Positions 42,946 through 51,222 of a stretch of 64,000 nucleotides of DNA are shown here, in pieces. A program made the translations under genes and the position numbers. The notes under the pieces were generated by a model. The model saw only the letters and a list, made by a program, of their open reading frames with translations, ran no database searches and was not told the DNA's origin. The stretch is from the NCBI RefSeq assembly GCF_019991125.1, contig NZ_JAGENB010000009.1:80058-144057 (forward strand). The letters are read 5' to 3'. The first letter of the stretch is position 1. Each line of letters opens with the position of its first letter. Origin of the DNA: Phyllobacterium calauticae (lineage in GTDB: Bacteria > Pseudomonadota > Alphaproteobacteria > Rhizobiales > Rhizobiaceae).

Positions 42946-43325
42946 GACGGGTTTGCTTTCTTTGCTGGTATTGGTGTGTCTTTGCCCGCGAAATAGTCCG
43001 GACGCCGTGCCAGTTCCTGCTCTGCGAACATGCTGGCAAAAAGGGGCAGTTTCTTTTCAAGGCGTCGCTTCAGGTTCAGTTCACGCACTCGGCCTTTGGC
43101 CTCGATGCTCCAGCGCCGGGGTGGTGCAGGGTTCAATAATTGCCATGTCACTGCGTATCCGCCTCCGGGGACCCAGAGTGCCAGAACCTCGGGCGGACAT
43201 TTGGCTCCGCGTTCGACGTCGACAGAAATCAACACGGGCTCGCCGGGGCAAGTAACGTGCGGCAGTCGCCAGATGAGTGAATAGCGAGCCATTTCGACGG
43301 ATTTGGCGGGCCTTGGCTTTTTCAC
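42942..43325 (-). CDS. Hypothetical protein with GTG start
   Basis: A 127-residue protein. The GTG at 43325 is chosen because it overlaps the previous stop (GTGA); ATG 43292 (MARYSLIWRLPHVTCPGEP) is the alternative. A beta-rich first half (VLISVDVERG, ALWVPGGGYAVTWQLL) is followed by a charged helix and a Lys/Pro-rich end. Not recognised; part of an overlapping leftward operon. Confidence 0.55.
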   Translation of the reverse strand: MKKPRPAKSVEMARYSLIWRLPHVTCPGEPVLISVDVERGAKCPPEVLALWVPGGGYAVTWQLLNPAPPRRWSIEAKGRVRELNLKRRLEKKLPLFASMFAEQELARRPDYFAGKDTPIPAKKANPS

Positions 43326-43594
43326 GAGACTTGGCCTTCGCCTGCATGCTCCAGTCTGTACCAACCGGAGTAGAGCCGTTCTTCCTGGGCGCCAAGATCG
43401 CTCGTCGTCCATTCCTTGGGTCCAATGCCAAGATAGGTGCGCTCGATCCGGCTGCCGGCGAGGATGACGAGATAACAATCCTGCGTGTAGACGTAACCCG
43501 GTGTTGGTGCGCTGCCGTCAGGATCGACACCAAAATAAGGTGCAAGGTCCTTAACTCTGGTGCGCGTTGCGCGAAACTCTTCCAGCGTCAGCAT
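43322..43594 (-). CDS. Hypothetical protein, 90 residues
   Basis: A 90-residue protein (MLTLEEFRATRTRVKDLAPYFGVDP, then CYLVILAGSRIERTYLG and ERLYSGWYRLEH). It is compact and probably a small alpha/beta domain. It overlaps both neighbours by a few bases, so it is surely in the leftward operon. Function unknown. Confidence 0.55.
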   Translation of the reverse strand: MLTLEEFRATRTRVKDLAPYFGVDPDGSAPTPGYVYTQDCYLVILAGSRIERTYLGIGPKEWTTSDLGAQEERLYSGWYRLEHAGEGQVS

Positions 43595-44109
43595 GTCCCC
43601 ACCTCTTCAAGAACACCAAGATGATGTAAAACGGAGGGAGCGGCAGAGAAGTCCGGAAGGTAAAAACCCGAGGCAACGACACTCTTGTCGAAGAGGGTCC
43701 GGACTGCACCGAGCGGATCGGGCTCGCCGAGGGCGGCATGCAAGGCGGATGATTCAACTACATCGCCATATCCGGACGCCTGAATTGCAAAGACGCGCCC
43801 CTGTTCGCGTGTCCATGACCATCGTGTTGCCGGATAGTCGTCTCCCCCGCCATGTTCGACGCGATAGGGCAACGAAATGCTTTGCAGAACATCTTCAATG
43901 GGTGCCACATCATCGGCAAAACATTCCTCGAATGAAAATGCCGGATTGCTGGCGTTCCTTAAGGCAGCGGCAAACTCTTGGCAGTGGTCACCGTCGACTG
44001 TTTCATTGCGCATACCGTGCGTTCGCAGGGAAAGCACAATCAGTTCGAGCGCGGCCACGGTTTCGATGCGCCCGTGGAGTGTCAGTGTCAGATAGCAACG
44101 GTCACCCAT
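43588..44109 (-). CDS. Hypothetical protein, 173 residues
   Basis: A 173-residue protein (MGDRCYLTLTLHGRIETVAALELIVLSLRTHG, then FADDVAPIEDVLQSISLPYRVEHGGGDDY). The beginning resembles small plasmid proteins with an MGDRCY-type start; no domain name is known to me. It overlaps the next gene by 7 bases and lies 54 bases after the DUF932 gene. Confidence 0.55.
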   Translation of the reverse strand: MGDRCYLTLTLHGRIETVAALELIVLSLRTHGMRNETVDGDHCQEFAAALRNASNPAFSFEECFADDVAPIEDVLQSISLPYRVEHGGGDDYPATRWSWTREQGRVFAIQASGYGDVVESSALHAALGEPDPLGAVRTLFDKSVVASGFYLPDFSAAPSVLHHLGVLEEVGTC

Positions 44110-44163
44110 TGTTTTATTCCGTTCAAGAGTGGACGAGTGGGCGGCTCTCGCCGCCCGTTAAAA

Positions 44164-45033
44164 TCAGGCAGCGGCTTTGACGCCTTTGAGGTTGGCCATT
44201 GTCTGGCTGAGCAGCCAGAGCGCTTTGTTGAGCTTGATATCCTGATCGATACCGTTGACGGCGCGGGTTCGCACCCGGCGAATTCGATTGCCCTCGGCAT
44301 CGCGGAACGGTCCGCGCAGACCGCCCCGAATGGCGTTTTCCTGAACCACATTGAAGACGGTCCAAAGATCGTTTGCCTTGTCGTCATAGCGGCGCGGGTT
44401 CAGAAGTTGTTTCGGCTGGATCGGCGTTGCGGCCTCGCCATCCTCGGCAATGCCGAAACGGATGATGTGCGCACTTTCCGCGAATGCCATCTGTTCGGCG
44501 GGTGCAAGCTTGACCGTGCTCCAGTCCTGCGGCGCTGCGAGCGTCGCTTCTGCTTCCTGCAATACCCGGTAAGTCCCTTCGATGACTTTGGCGCCAACAT
44601 CGCCGCTATGGCGGACCTTCACGCTGTCGATGGTGCCGGTCTGCGCCACGAGTGAATTCTCGCAGCGGATACGAAACAAACCGGCCATCAGGTCATAGGC
44701 GCTTGTGCCATCATTGGCGTTTTTGAGAAGGATTTCGCAGACCGTATCACCGACACGATAGACCTTGCCGTCATCGATGCGGCGCAGGCGGATCAGGTGC
44801 TTGGTGAAGGGTGCCTTGCCCGGATCGCGGGTGCCAGACTGGCGCGCGCCAACCGGCATGAAACCTTCTGCTTGCAATGCGCGCAGAATATCGATGGTCG
44901 GAATCGGCTGAAAGCGGTCTGACCGGCTTTCATGGGCAGCGGTTGCAAAGATCGACGGTGCTGCCTTGCGCAATTCATCGTCGGTCATGGCGCGGGCGGC
45001 ATCAAATCGGGCAGTATGTGCATATACGGTCAT
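44164..45033 (-). CDS. DUF932 (DUF945-like) phage/plasmid protein
   Basis: A 289-residue DUF932 protein: F-PI-T-DI-ALQAEGF, KHLIRLRR, VGDTVCEILLKNANDGTSAYDLMAGLFRIRCENSLV and WTVFNVVQENAIRGGL are typical. Members are spread on plasmids and phages; a role in recombination or replication has been suggested, but the function is unknown. The start at 45033 (MTVYAHTARFD) has GGAG 6 bases upstream; the longer frame from 45081 is less likely. Confidence 0.86.
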   Translation of the reverse strand: MTVYAHTARFDAARAMTDDELRKAAPSIFATAAHESRSDRFQPIPTIDILRALQAEGFMPVGARQSGTRDPGKAPFTKHLIRLRRIDDGKVYRVGDTVCEILLKNANDGTSAYDLMAGLFRIRCENSLVAQTGTIDSVKVRHSGDVGAKVIEGTYRVLQEAEATLAAPQDWSTVKLAPAEQMAFAESAHIIRFGIAEDGEAATPIQPKQLLNPRRYDDKANDLWTVFNVVQENAIRGGLRGPFRDAEGNRIRRVRTRAVNGIDQDIKLNKALWLLSQTMANLKGVKAAA

Positions 45034-45139
45034 TTCCATCTCCATGATTTCCGAAAACGGAATGTTTCGGTGCGCAGGCAAGAGCCCTGCCCGGCTGAGG
45101 ATTGTTGCTGGTTTTGTGAATGGGATAAGTGGGCGATGC

Positions 45140-45169
45140 CCGGACCGGAGCGCGCACGCTCCAGTCCGG
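45140..45169 (-). terminator. Long hairpin after the small secreted gene
   Basis: CCGGACCGGAGCG (45140-45152) pairs with CGCTCCAGTCCGG (45157-45169), 12 of 13 pairs with loop CGCA. It starts 19 bases past the stop at 45189 in the leftward direction. It lacks a T-run, so it may stabilise the mRNA end. Confidence 0.5.
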
Positions 45170-45188
45170 TCTTGCTGTCAATCGCGGT

Positions 45189-45452
45189 CTACTTTGCGAC
45201 CGATTTCACGGATGCAACCGAGGCGGCGGCCCCGGCGCGCCAATTCTCGAGCTGCTCAGCCGTCAGGGGCGCATTGGCAAATGGTCCCTTGCTCTCGTCA
45301 ACCGGGAATGTTTCCGCGCGCCATTCGCCGCGTGTTCCGGCACCGCCGTCGCCATCATTGTTTGCTTCGGCGTGAGCGGTCATCGGAAGGGCAAGTGCGC
45401 CTGCAGAAATGACGGCGGCAGCGAAAAGAAGGTTCAAGGATTTCATGTTCAT
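45189..45452 (-). CDS. Small secreted protein, paralogue of 24937-25194
   Basis: An 87-residue exported protein (MNMKSLNLLFAAAVISAGALAL, cleavage near AHAEA). The mature protein is polar: GDGGAGTRGEW, then FANAPLTAEQLENWRAGAAASVASVKSVAK. It shares its signal peptide and the NAPLT-ELEN/QLEN and SVKSV blocks with the protein at 24937. It is preceded at 71 bases by structured RNA copy B. Function unknown; a secreted or envelope role in transfer is possible. Confidence 0.75.
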   Translation of the reverse strand: MNMKSLNLLFAAAVISAGALALPMTAHAEANNDGDGGAGTRGEWRAETFPVDESKGPFANAPLTAEQLENWRAGAAASVASVKSVAK

Positions 45453-45522
45453 TTGTCTTTCCTGTCTTGGTTGCCGGTCGGCCTGTTGCCGTTCCGGCGG
45501 GGTTGGGTTTCTTTGTCAGGCT

Positions 45523-45745
45523 GAAGGGAAGGCCCTCGCCTGCCCTTCTGGCGTCGCCGAGACCGGAGATACGGGGTGGCAAGCTGAAAACCGGCAAGGG
45601 GTATCCCCATCCGAGCGCTGGCGAGGACAAGGCCGGAACGGCCGCAGGTCTGCACGAGCGGAGCAAAGCGCAGAGAGGAAGATTGGGGAATGCCGGTTTT
45701 CTGCTTGTGAGGGGAAAGAGGCCGAGCCTCTTTTGTCCCCTTCTC
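45523..45745 (-). ncRNA. Structured RNA element, copy B (leader of the small secreted gene)
   Basis: The layout is the same as copy A. Hairpin 45523-45533/45538-45548 has the same CCTC loop but different stem bases. The long-range helix 45580-45595/45692-45707 encloses GGGG 45598-45601/CCCC 45605-45608. The identical 33-nt core is at 45623-45655. The end hairpin 45711-45722/45726-45740 has a three-base bulge. Sequence outside the core differs while pairing is kept, which is the evidence for RNA structure. It lies 71 bases upstream of the start at 45452. Confidence 0.7.
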
Positions 45746-45751
45746 CTTCGC

Positions 45752-46178
45752 AAATACAATCATGGCGGCAGCCATCACCCTATCGGCCGCTTGGATAGCG
45801 GACCGAGCTGGTCGGTTTCTTCAGGCCAATCTCAGCAGGTGTTTGTGCGTCGGGGCCTGTACTGCACAGGATCTGGAAGGTACTGGGACAGGACAAGGTC
45901 TCGCCTGGCGCTATGAAGGAAAGTCATGCTGCAGCGTTTATGCCGGCAGCGAGAAGATCGTCACCCGAATGGGACAAGCCTGCGCTTTGGCAGGCTTGGT
46001 GCGCGCAGCGCATAGAGCTGTCCGCGCAGCGGCTCGCCCATGGTCTTTTGCTGCTTTGACATATCGGAAATCATCAGAAACCGGGCGATTTCTGGCGACG
46101 AAATGCCAACCCGCTTGAACACCCGGCACTGTTCAAGCATCCAAAACATCAGCAAACGCTGACTGTCATGATTGAAAT
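45752..46178. other. Island junction region, possible C-terminal gene remnant on the minus strand
   Basis: No complete gene. On the minus strand a frame ending at 45961 reads MLMFWMLEQCRVFKRVGISS, then PEIARFLMISDMSKQQKTMGEP. It looks protein-like but has no proper start, and it stops matching where the Ku fragment begins (~46170). It may be the tail of a gene cut by the arrival of the accessory island. CTGCGCTTTGGCAG-type repeats around 45977-45997 are short. Confidence 0.35.
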
Positions 46179-46867
46179 TGGGACAACCGCGTCGTCAGTC
46201 ACTACGTCGACGCCATCACCGGCAAGGAAGTCAAGGAAGACGACGAGGTGAAAGGCTATCAGCGGGGCGAGAACGACTACGTGATCCTTGAAGACGAGGA
46301 ACTGGAAAACGTGGCGCTCGACAGTCCCAAGACCATCGATATCGACATCTTCTCCCCCGCGCGATTCCATCGAAGGGATATGGCTCGACACGCCCTGTTT
46401 TCTGTCGCCGGACGATCCGGTCGGCCAGGAGGCGTTCTCGGCAATCCGTGATGCAATGGCCGAGGAAGACATGGTGGGAATTTCGCGCCTGGTGATCTCG
46501 CGGCGCGAACGCGCGGTGATGCTCGAAACGCGCGGCAAGGGCATCGTGCTATGGACCCTGCGCTACGGCGACGAGGTTCGCGACGAGAATGCCTATTTTG
46601 GCGATCGACGATAAACCCTCCGATTCGGAAGTCATGCCGCTCATCCGGCAGCTGATCAATAAACAAACCAGTCATTGGGACAGCAAGCTGGTTTCCGATC
46701 CGGTGCAGGATAAGCTGTTCGAAATCATCGAGGCCAAGCGGAAGAAGTCGAAGCGTCCGGCGAGGGGGAAATCGTCTGAACCGAAAGCCACGCCGAATAG
46801 TGTCATCAATATCATGGATGCTCTGCGAAAGTCCGTCGAAAGTGAAAACCGTCGGGGCAAGCGCTAG
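46179..46867 (+). pseudogene. ku: Ku (non-homologous end-joining) gene remnant
   Basis: Three consecutive frames together read as a bacterial Ku protein that lacks about the first 45 residues: NRVVSHYVDAITGKEVKEDD and ENDYVILEDEELENVAL in frame one, GIWLDTPCFLSPDDPVGQEAF and SRLVISRRERAVML in frame two, and SEVMPLIRQLINKQTSHWD to the end in frame three. The frame changes are near 46350 and 46605. No start codon or leader is present. It cannot make a working Ku and is a decayed repair gene. Confidence 0.85.
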
Positions 46868-46899
46868 GAACTGATACCAGGCGATCCGGGAAACCGGCA

Positions 46900-47621
46900 G
46901 TTTCACCGCTGGCGACATCAGAGCCAGCGCTTCCGTCCCGTCCGCTGCGCGAACGCGATTCAAGGGAACCCGACCTGTCGCTCGATCCGATGCCTTCCAG
47001 CGACAAGCGGCAAGCCGAACGCAGAACCGCCTCGCCGCCGGTCTCGAAATGCTCGACGAAGCGTAAACGGGTGTCATCGCCAGCATCTGCCAAGAGTTGC
47101 TGCAATCGCTCCTTGCGCTTGGTTAGCGGTAGAGGCCGCAAATCTTCGTCATCCTCGACCAGAAGGTCGAAGGCGAAATAGACGAGCGCATCAGTCTTGC
47201 CTTCCGAAAGCGCTTCCTGGAGCGCGGCGAAGTCCGGCGCGCCGCTTTCGTCGAGTGCGCAGATCTCGCCGTCGATGATGGCATCGGGCAGCCTGGTGCC
47301 AGTGCGCGCGATCGCCGAATATTTGGCCGTCCAGTCGAGACGGTTGCGGGTCTTCAATGTGACGTCGCCACCCAGCACGCGCATCTGAATGCGATAGCCA
47401 TCGAATTTAATCTCGTGGATCCATCCCTTCGCCGACGGTGGGCGTTCCAGGGACACGCAAAGCTGCCGGGCGATGAAAACCGGAAGCTCGACGACAGAAG
47501 CCGCCGTCTTCGAACGTCTCGCTCCGCGAGTGCCCGCTTGGCGCTCCTCGGCGCAAAAGCCGTCCTTTAGCAGCCAACACAGATCTCCTGTACGATCGGT
47601 GGTGTTAATATCATCATTCAT
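46900..47621 (-). pseudogene. ligD: ATP-dependent DNA ligase (LigD) fragment
   Basis: The frame from 47621 reads as the adenylation part of LigD: FIARQLCVSLERPP, then GWIHEIKFDGYRIQMRV with the nucleotidyl lysine in EIKFDGYR, then DAIIDGEICALDESG and VYFAFDLLVEDDEDLRPLPL. Homology is lost after LSLEGIGSSD, where LigD normally continues; the frame then runs on without similarity and overlaps the Ku remnant. Full LigD is about 800 residues, so this is a ~200-residue remnant. It is convergent with the Ku remnant. Confidence 0.8.
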
Positions 47622-47792
47622 TGAGCTTCAGGGACGATCTCAATTCCACAGCTCAATCCACAACCATTGCTCCAGCGGTGGAAATGAGCTCACTGATCCG
47701 CAAGGCAAACTTTTTCTTGACGATCATAAAAATGGTAGCATTGTATTTTTCTGTTTCTGTTCCGTGCGGCTTTATTGGGAGTCAAGACCAAC

Positions 47793-49799
47793 ATGAACGG
47801 CAAGGATTTAGCTTCCAATAAAATAGAAATCTTGATGGAGAATGCAGGCAATACGCTTCCTTGGGATAGCTTTACCCCTGATTATCTTTTGGAGTGTCTG
47901 CCGGCCGCCATTTACGTAACGGACGCGTCCGGCAGGATCACTTTCTTCAACGAAGCCGCTGCGGAGCTTTGGGGGCAACGTCCTGAGCTTGGAAAATCAG
48001 AGTTTTGCGGATCCTGGAAAATCTTCTGGCCCGACGGCACACCCCTTCCGCATGCCGAATGTCCCATGGCGCTCGCATTAAAGCTTCAACGACCGGTCCG
48101 TGGCGTCGAGGCCATTGCCGAACGACCGGATGGATCGCGTGTGCCATTTTTACCCTTTCCGACCCCACTCTTTGATGAATACGGCACATTAACTGGCGCC
48201 ATAAACTTGCTTGTGGATATCAGCTCCCGTAAACAGGCAGAGGAAACATTAATCCGGCAAAAGCAGCGAATGGAAACCCTGAACAGGATTTCCAAGGTGA
48301 TTTCCAGTGATCTCGATCTTGATCGGATCATTCAGACTGTGACCGAAGTTGCTACCGACCTTACAGGGGCTCAGTTTGGGGCCTTTTATAACGCGCCGAG
48401 CGAAGAGGGCGAAAGCTATTCTCCCTACTCACTGTCGGGAATCCCCCAAGAGACATTTGAGAAATTGGATCTGCCTCGCAACCCCGCGCTATTTGATCCG
48501 ATATTCCGGGACATTTCGATCATCCGCTCCAATGATGTCCGCAGCGATCCTCGCTATGGAAAAAGCACACAGGGCATGGGTACGTCGAAAGGACACCCTC
48601 CGCTCGTAAGTTATCTCGCCGTTCCCGTTATTTCCCGTACTGGAGAAGTTCATGGGGGCCTGTTCTTTGGGCATGATCGGCCCGACATTTTTACCCCTGA
48701 AGTGGAAACAATCGTCGCTGCTATCGCAGCCCAGGCTGCGGTCGCAATCGACAATGCCCGTCTGCTGCTGTCTGCACGCTTAGAGCTTTCGGAGCGACGC
48801 AATAGTGAACAAGCAGCACAAAGGCTTGCGGCCATTGTCGAGTCCTCGGATGACGCGATTTTGACCAAGACCTTGGACGGTATTATTACAAGCTGGAATC
48901 GGGGTGCGGAAAAGCTGTTCGGTTATACCGAGGTCGAAGCCGTCGGGATGAATGTTACAACTCTCATACCAGAAGAGATGGTCGATGAAGAGCCCAGTAT
49001 TTTGCGAAGACTGCGCAACGGCGAGCGCATTGATCATTACGAGACGATTCGTAAACGCAAAGATGGCTCCTTTGTTGATATATCCCTGTCAGTATCGCCT
49101 CTTCGGGACGCGACCGGTAAGGTATATGGTGCTTCCAAAATCGCTCGCGATGTCACTGAACGACGAAAAGCGCATGAACGTCAAAATCTGCTCTTACGGG
49201 AAATGAATCACCGAGTTAAAAACCTCTTCGCTGTGGCCAGCGGCGTCGTTGCGTTGAGTGGCCGCAACGCCTCCTCTATAGAAAGTCTGGTCGCATCCAT
49301 CCGGGAACGGCTGGCGGCGCTCGCCACGGCCCATATTATGACCCTGCCTAATCTTAGTGACGAACATCTGGAAGCCCCGGCTTCTACGTCGCTCCATCAG
49401 TTGCTGGAAGCCATGCTTGCTCCGTATCGCGACCTCGCTGATCTCACTCGGATAGAAATCTCGGGAGATAACATCACTATTCAAAGTAGTGCACTTACCG
49501 GACTTTCACTTGTGTTGCATGAGTTCGCAACCAACGCGGCGAAATATGGCGCACTGTCTACGCCAGATGGCCATCTTCGTATTAATATTTGCGACGATGA
49601 TAATGATCTAAGTTTGGAATGGATTGAAAGTGGTGGGCCAGCAATCTCCGATCCAACCGATCATCGGGGTTTTGGTGCCACGCTTGAAAAGGCCATTATC
49701 GAAAGCCAGTTGTGCGGCCGGATCGATCGCAGTTGGAAACCAGATGGTGTGACCATCCATGTATCCATTCCGCTTTCCACCGTCGAGCAGAATTCATAA
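47793..49799 (+). CDS. HWE-family sensor histidine kinase (PAS-GAF-PAS)
   Basis: A 668-residue cytoplasmic kinase. A PAS domain is at ~30-150 (LLECLPAAIYVTDASGRITFFN), GAF at ~175-330 (ATDLTGAQFGAFYN, SYLAVPVISRTGEVHGGLFFGH) and a second PAS at ~350-470 (IVESSDDAILTKTLDGIITSWNRGAEKLFGYT). The HWE kinase core begins LLREMNHRVKNLFAVASGVV with the phospho-His; the family Trp-x-Glu is present as LEWIESGG, and HEFATNAAKYGAL is the N-box. HWE kinases often feed the PhyR/EcfG general stress pathway. No EcfG promoter was found upstream of it. GGAG precedes ATG 47793 by 11 bases. Confidence 0.92.
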   Translation: MNGKDLASNKIEILMENAGNTLPWDSFTPDYLLECLPAAIYVTDASGRITFFNEAAAELWGQRPELGKSEFCGSWKIFWPDGTPLPHAECPMALALKLQRPVRGVEAIAERPDGSRVPFLPFPTPLFDEYGTLTGAINLLVDISSRKQAEETLIRQKQRMETLNRISKVISSDLDLDRIIQTVTEVATDLTGAQFGAFYNAPSEEGESYSPYSLSGIPQETFEKLDLPRNPALFDPIFRDISIIRSNDVRSDPRYGKSTQGMGTSKGHPPLVSYLAVPVISRTGEVHGGLFFGHDRPDIFTPEVETIVAAIAAQAAVAIDNARLLLSARLELSERRNSEQAAQRLAAIVESSDDAILTKTLDGIITSWNRGAEKLFGYTEVEAVGMNVTTLIPEEMVDEEPSILRRLRNGERIDHYETIRKRKDGSFVDISLSVSPLRDATGKVYGASKIARDVTERRKAHERQNLLLREMNHRVKNLFAVASGVVALSGRNASSIESLVASIRERLAALATAHIMTLPNLSDEHLEAPASTSLHQLLEAMLAPYRDLADLTRIEISGDNITIQSSALTGLSLVLHEFATNAAKYGALSTPDGHLRINICDDDNDLSLEWIESGGPAISDPTDHRGFGATLEKAIIESQLCGRIDRSWKPDGVTIHVSIPLSTVEQNS

Positions 49800-50040
49800 C
49801 GCGATATCGACGTATCGCTAGAAAAATTTGAAGCTGAAGGTGCGACACAGGTTTATCCAGCACGGAGATATCGGCATATTCCGTTGTAATCGACGATGGA
49901 TCACCGGTCGGAAACATAAACGGAATTTGCCTCTCTCGCAAAAAGTTAGCGACCGGAAAACTTGTGGCTTGCTTCAAATTCACATCGAGTAGAGCAAAAT
50001 CAATCTGCTCGTTCTGTGCAAGCGTAGCGCCTGATCCAAA
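49800..50040 (-). pseudogene. Response-regulator receiver fragment
   Basis: The minus strand encodes part of a receiver domain: EQIDFALLDVNLKQATSFPVA with the phospho-Asp, then IPFMFPTGDPSSITTEY (Thr/Ser and switch region) and VLDKPVSHLQLQIFLAI with the conserved Lys-Pro. The first half of the domain is missing; at ~50040 the sequence becomes the antisense of an exonuclease III remnant. Receivers of this type usually accompany HWE kinases like the neighbour. Not functional as it stands. Confidence 0.65.
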
Positions 50041-50790
50041 TGAGCGGCAGGCCCAACAATTTGGCAGCACGGTTCTGCTTGGATGGCTCGCACAGTGCGA
50101 GCCAGACGTTGTGTGCCTGCAGGAACTGAAAGCTCCCAACGAAAACTTTCCGGAAAGCGCGCTTGAGCGGGCGAGATTTGGCGCAAACTGGCATGGACAA
50201 AAAAGCTGGAATGGCCTTGCCATTCTTGCCCGCGACATGGTTCCTATTGCAACCCGTCGCGGCTTACCCGGTGATGCCGACGATAAACACAGTCGCTATA
50301 TCGAGGCGGCCATCGATGGTGGAGTAGTCATCGGCTGCGTCTATCTCACCAATGGCAACCCTGCCCGGGGCCCAAAATTTGACTTTAAACTCAGTTGGTT
50401 TCACCGTCTCCCGCCTACGCCGCCGAATTATTGGCACTTGATCTGCCGACCATACTCACCGGCGATTATAACGTCATACTCAAGGATCGGGATGTGTATG
50501 CACCGGAGCGATGGCGGCATGATGCACTGTTTCGCCCCGAAGTGCGATCGGCCTTCCAGGAATTAATCACTCAAGGCTGGATTGACGCAATCCTGATGAA
50601 CGAATTTTCACGTTCTGGATATATTTCCGAAATGCTTTCGGCCGTTCGGGACTGCGGATTGATCATTTCCTGGTAAGTCCCGCCATCGCAAGTCGCCTGA
50701 AACAGGCAAACGTGGACAGAGCCGCACGTGGATGGGCGCACGCGAGTGTCCACGCACCTGTTTGGTTAGAGATCAATCGGTGAACTATAC
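50041..50790 (+). pseudogene. xthA: Exonuclease III (xthA) remnant
   Basis: Three frames in series match ExoIII without its first ~30 residues: LAQCEPDVVCLQELKAPNENFP with the catalytic Glu, then WNGLAILARD and SRYIEAAIDGGVVIGCVY; after a frame change near 50400, AAELLALDLPTILTGDYNVI and DVYAPERWRHDALFRPEVRSAFQELITQGW; after another change near 50660, RLKQANVDRAARGWAHASVHAPVWLEI, with the final His retained. At least two frameshifts and no start, so it is inactive. Confidence 0.85.
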
Positions 50791-50823
50791 TATCCCACCA
50801 TACTGCCTACTTCGAGACTCTGA

Positions 50824-50848
50824 GGAACTGTTCGTTCATTGCGCCGTT
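50824..50848 (+). promoter_or_regulatory. EcfG-type promoter of the DUF6894 gene
   Basis: GGAAC at 50824-50828 and CGTT at 50845-50848 with a 16-base spacer, an exact match to the general-stress (EcfG) consensus of alphaproteobacteria. It lies 57 bases upstream of the start at 50905. Confidence 0.8.
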
Positions 50849-50904
50849 TAAGGTCATGTCAGTTGCCACTGTCTGAAAATGACTGCCTATGGATAGGATT
50901 GCAA

Positions 50905-51147
50905 ATGCCCCTCTATAAATTTGAGTTCCATGAGGACCTGAAGTCAGACATCGTCTCTGAAATAGAGCTTGCTGATGATGCCACAGCGCAAAGCGAAGCA
51001 GTTCGAACCGCCAAGGAGTTGATGGTGGATGGGATTCTTGAAGGATTTGACAGATCAAACTGGATCATCCGCATCTATAATGAAAAAAATCCTGACATGA
51101 TCGTCGGCGTCGTCCTGTTTTCAGATTTCGTCATCCGGGAAATCTGA
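50905..51147 (+). CDS. DUF6894-like small protein
   Basis: An 80-residue protein (MPLYKFEFHEDLKSDIVSEIELADDATAQSEAVRTAKELMVDGI, then SNWIIRIYNEKNPDMIVGVVLFSDFVI). The MP-Y-F start, D-A--EA spacing and central helix fit small DUF6894 proteins common in Rhizobiales. Function unknown. AGGAT lies 6 bases upstream of the start. It has its own EcfG-type promoter, so it is probably stress-induced. Confidence 0.75.
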   Translation: MPLYKFEFHEDLKSDIVSEIELADDATAQSEAVRTAKELMVDGILEGFDRSNWIIRIYNEKNPDMIVGVVLFSDFVIREI

Positions 51148-51159
51148 TCCCGGTACGAC

Positions 51160-51184
51160 GGAACGAATGACCTTTCTCTTCGTT
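51160..51184 (+). promoter_or_regulatory. EcfG-type promoter of the NRAMP gene
   Basis: GGAAC at 51160-51164 and CGTT at 51181-51184, 16-base spacer, exact consensus. It is 39 bases upstream of the start at 51223 and 13 bases after the DUF6894 stop. Confidence 0.8.
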
Positions 51185-51222
51185 TCTTTGCACTTGTGCT
51201 TCATAACGGGAGGAAAAGCGTC

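Noticed and set aside
45355..45759. Open frames through RNA copy B with peptides similar to those in copy A (QTCGRSGLVL)
   Set aside because: The peptide likeness comes from the identical 33-nt core, the copies change in paired positions, and no start signals exist; still kept as a caveat.
46149..47086. Several minus-strand frames over the Ku remnant
   Set aside because: Antisense to clear Ku homology; no support of their own.
49696..50238. A single 180-residue minus-strand protein
   Set aside because: Only its middle resembles a receiver; the ends are antisense of the kinase and of the exonuclease III remnant.
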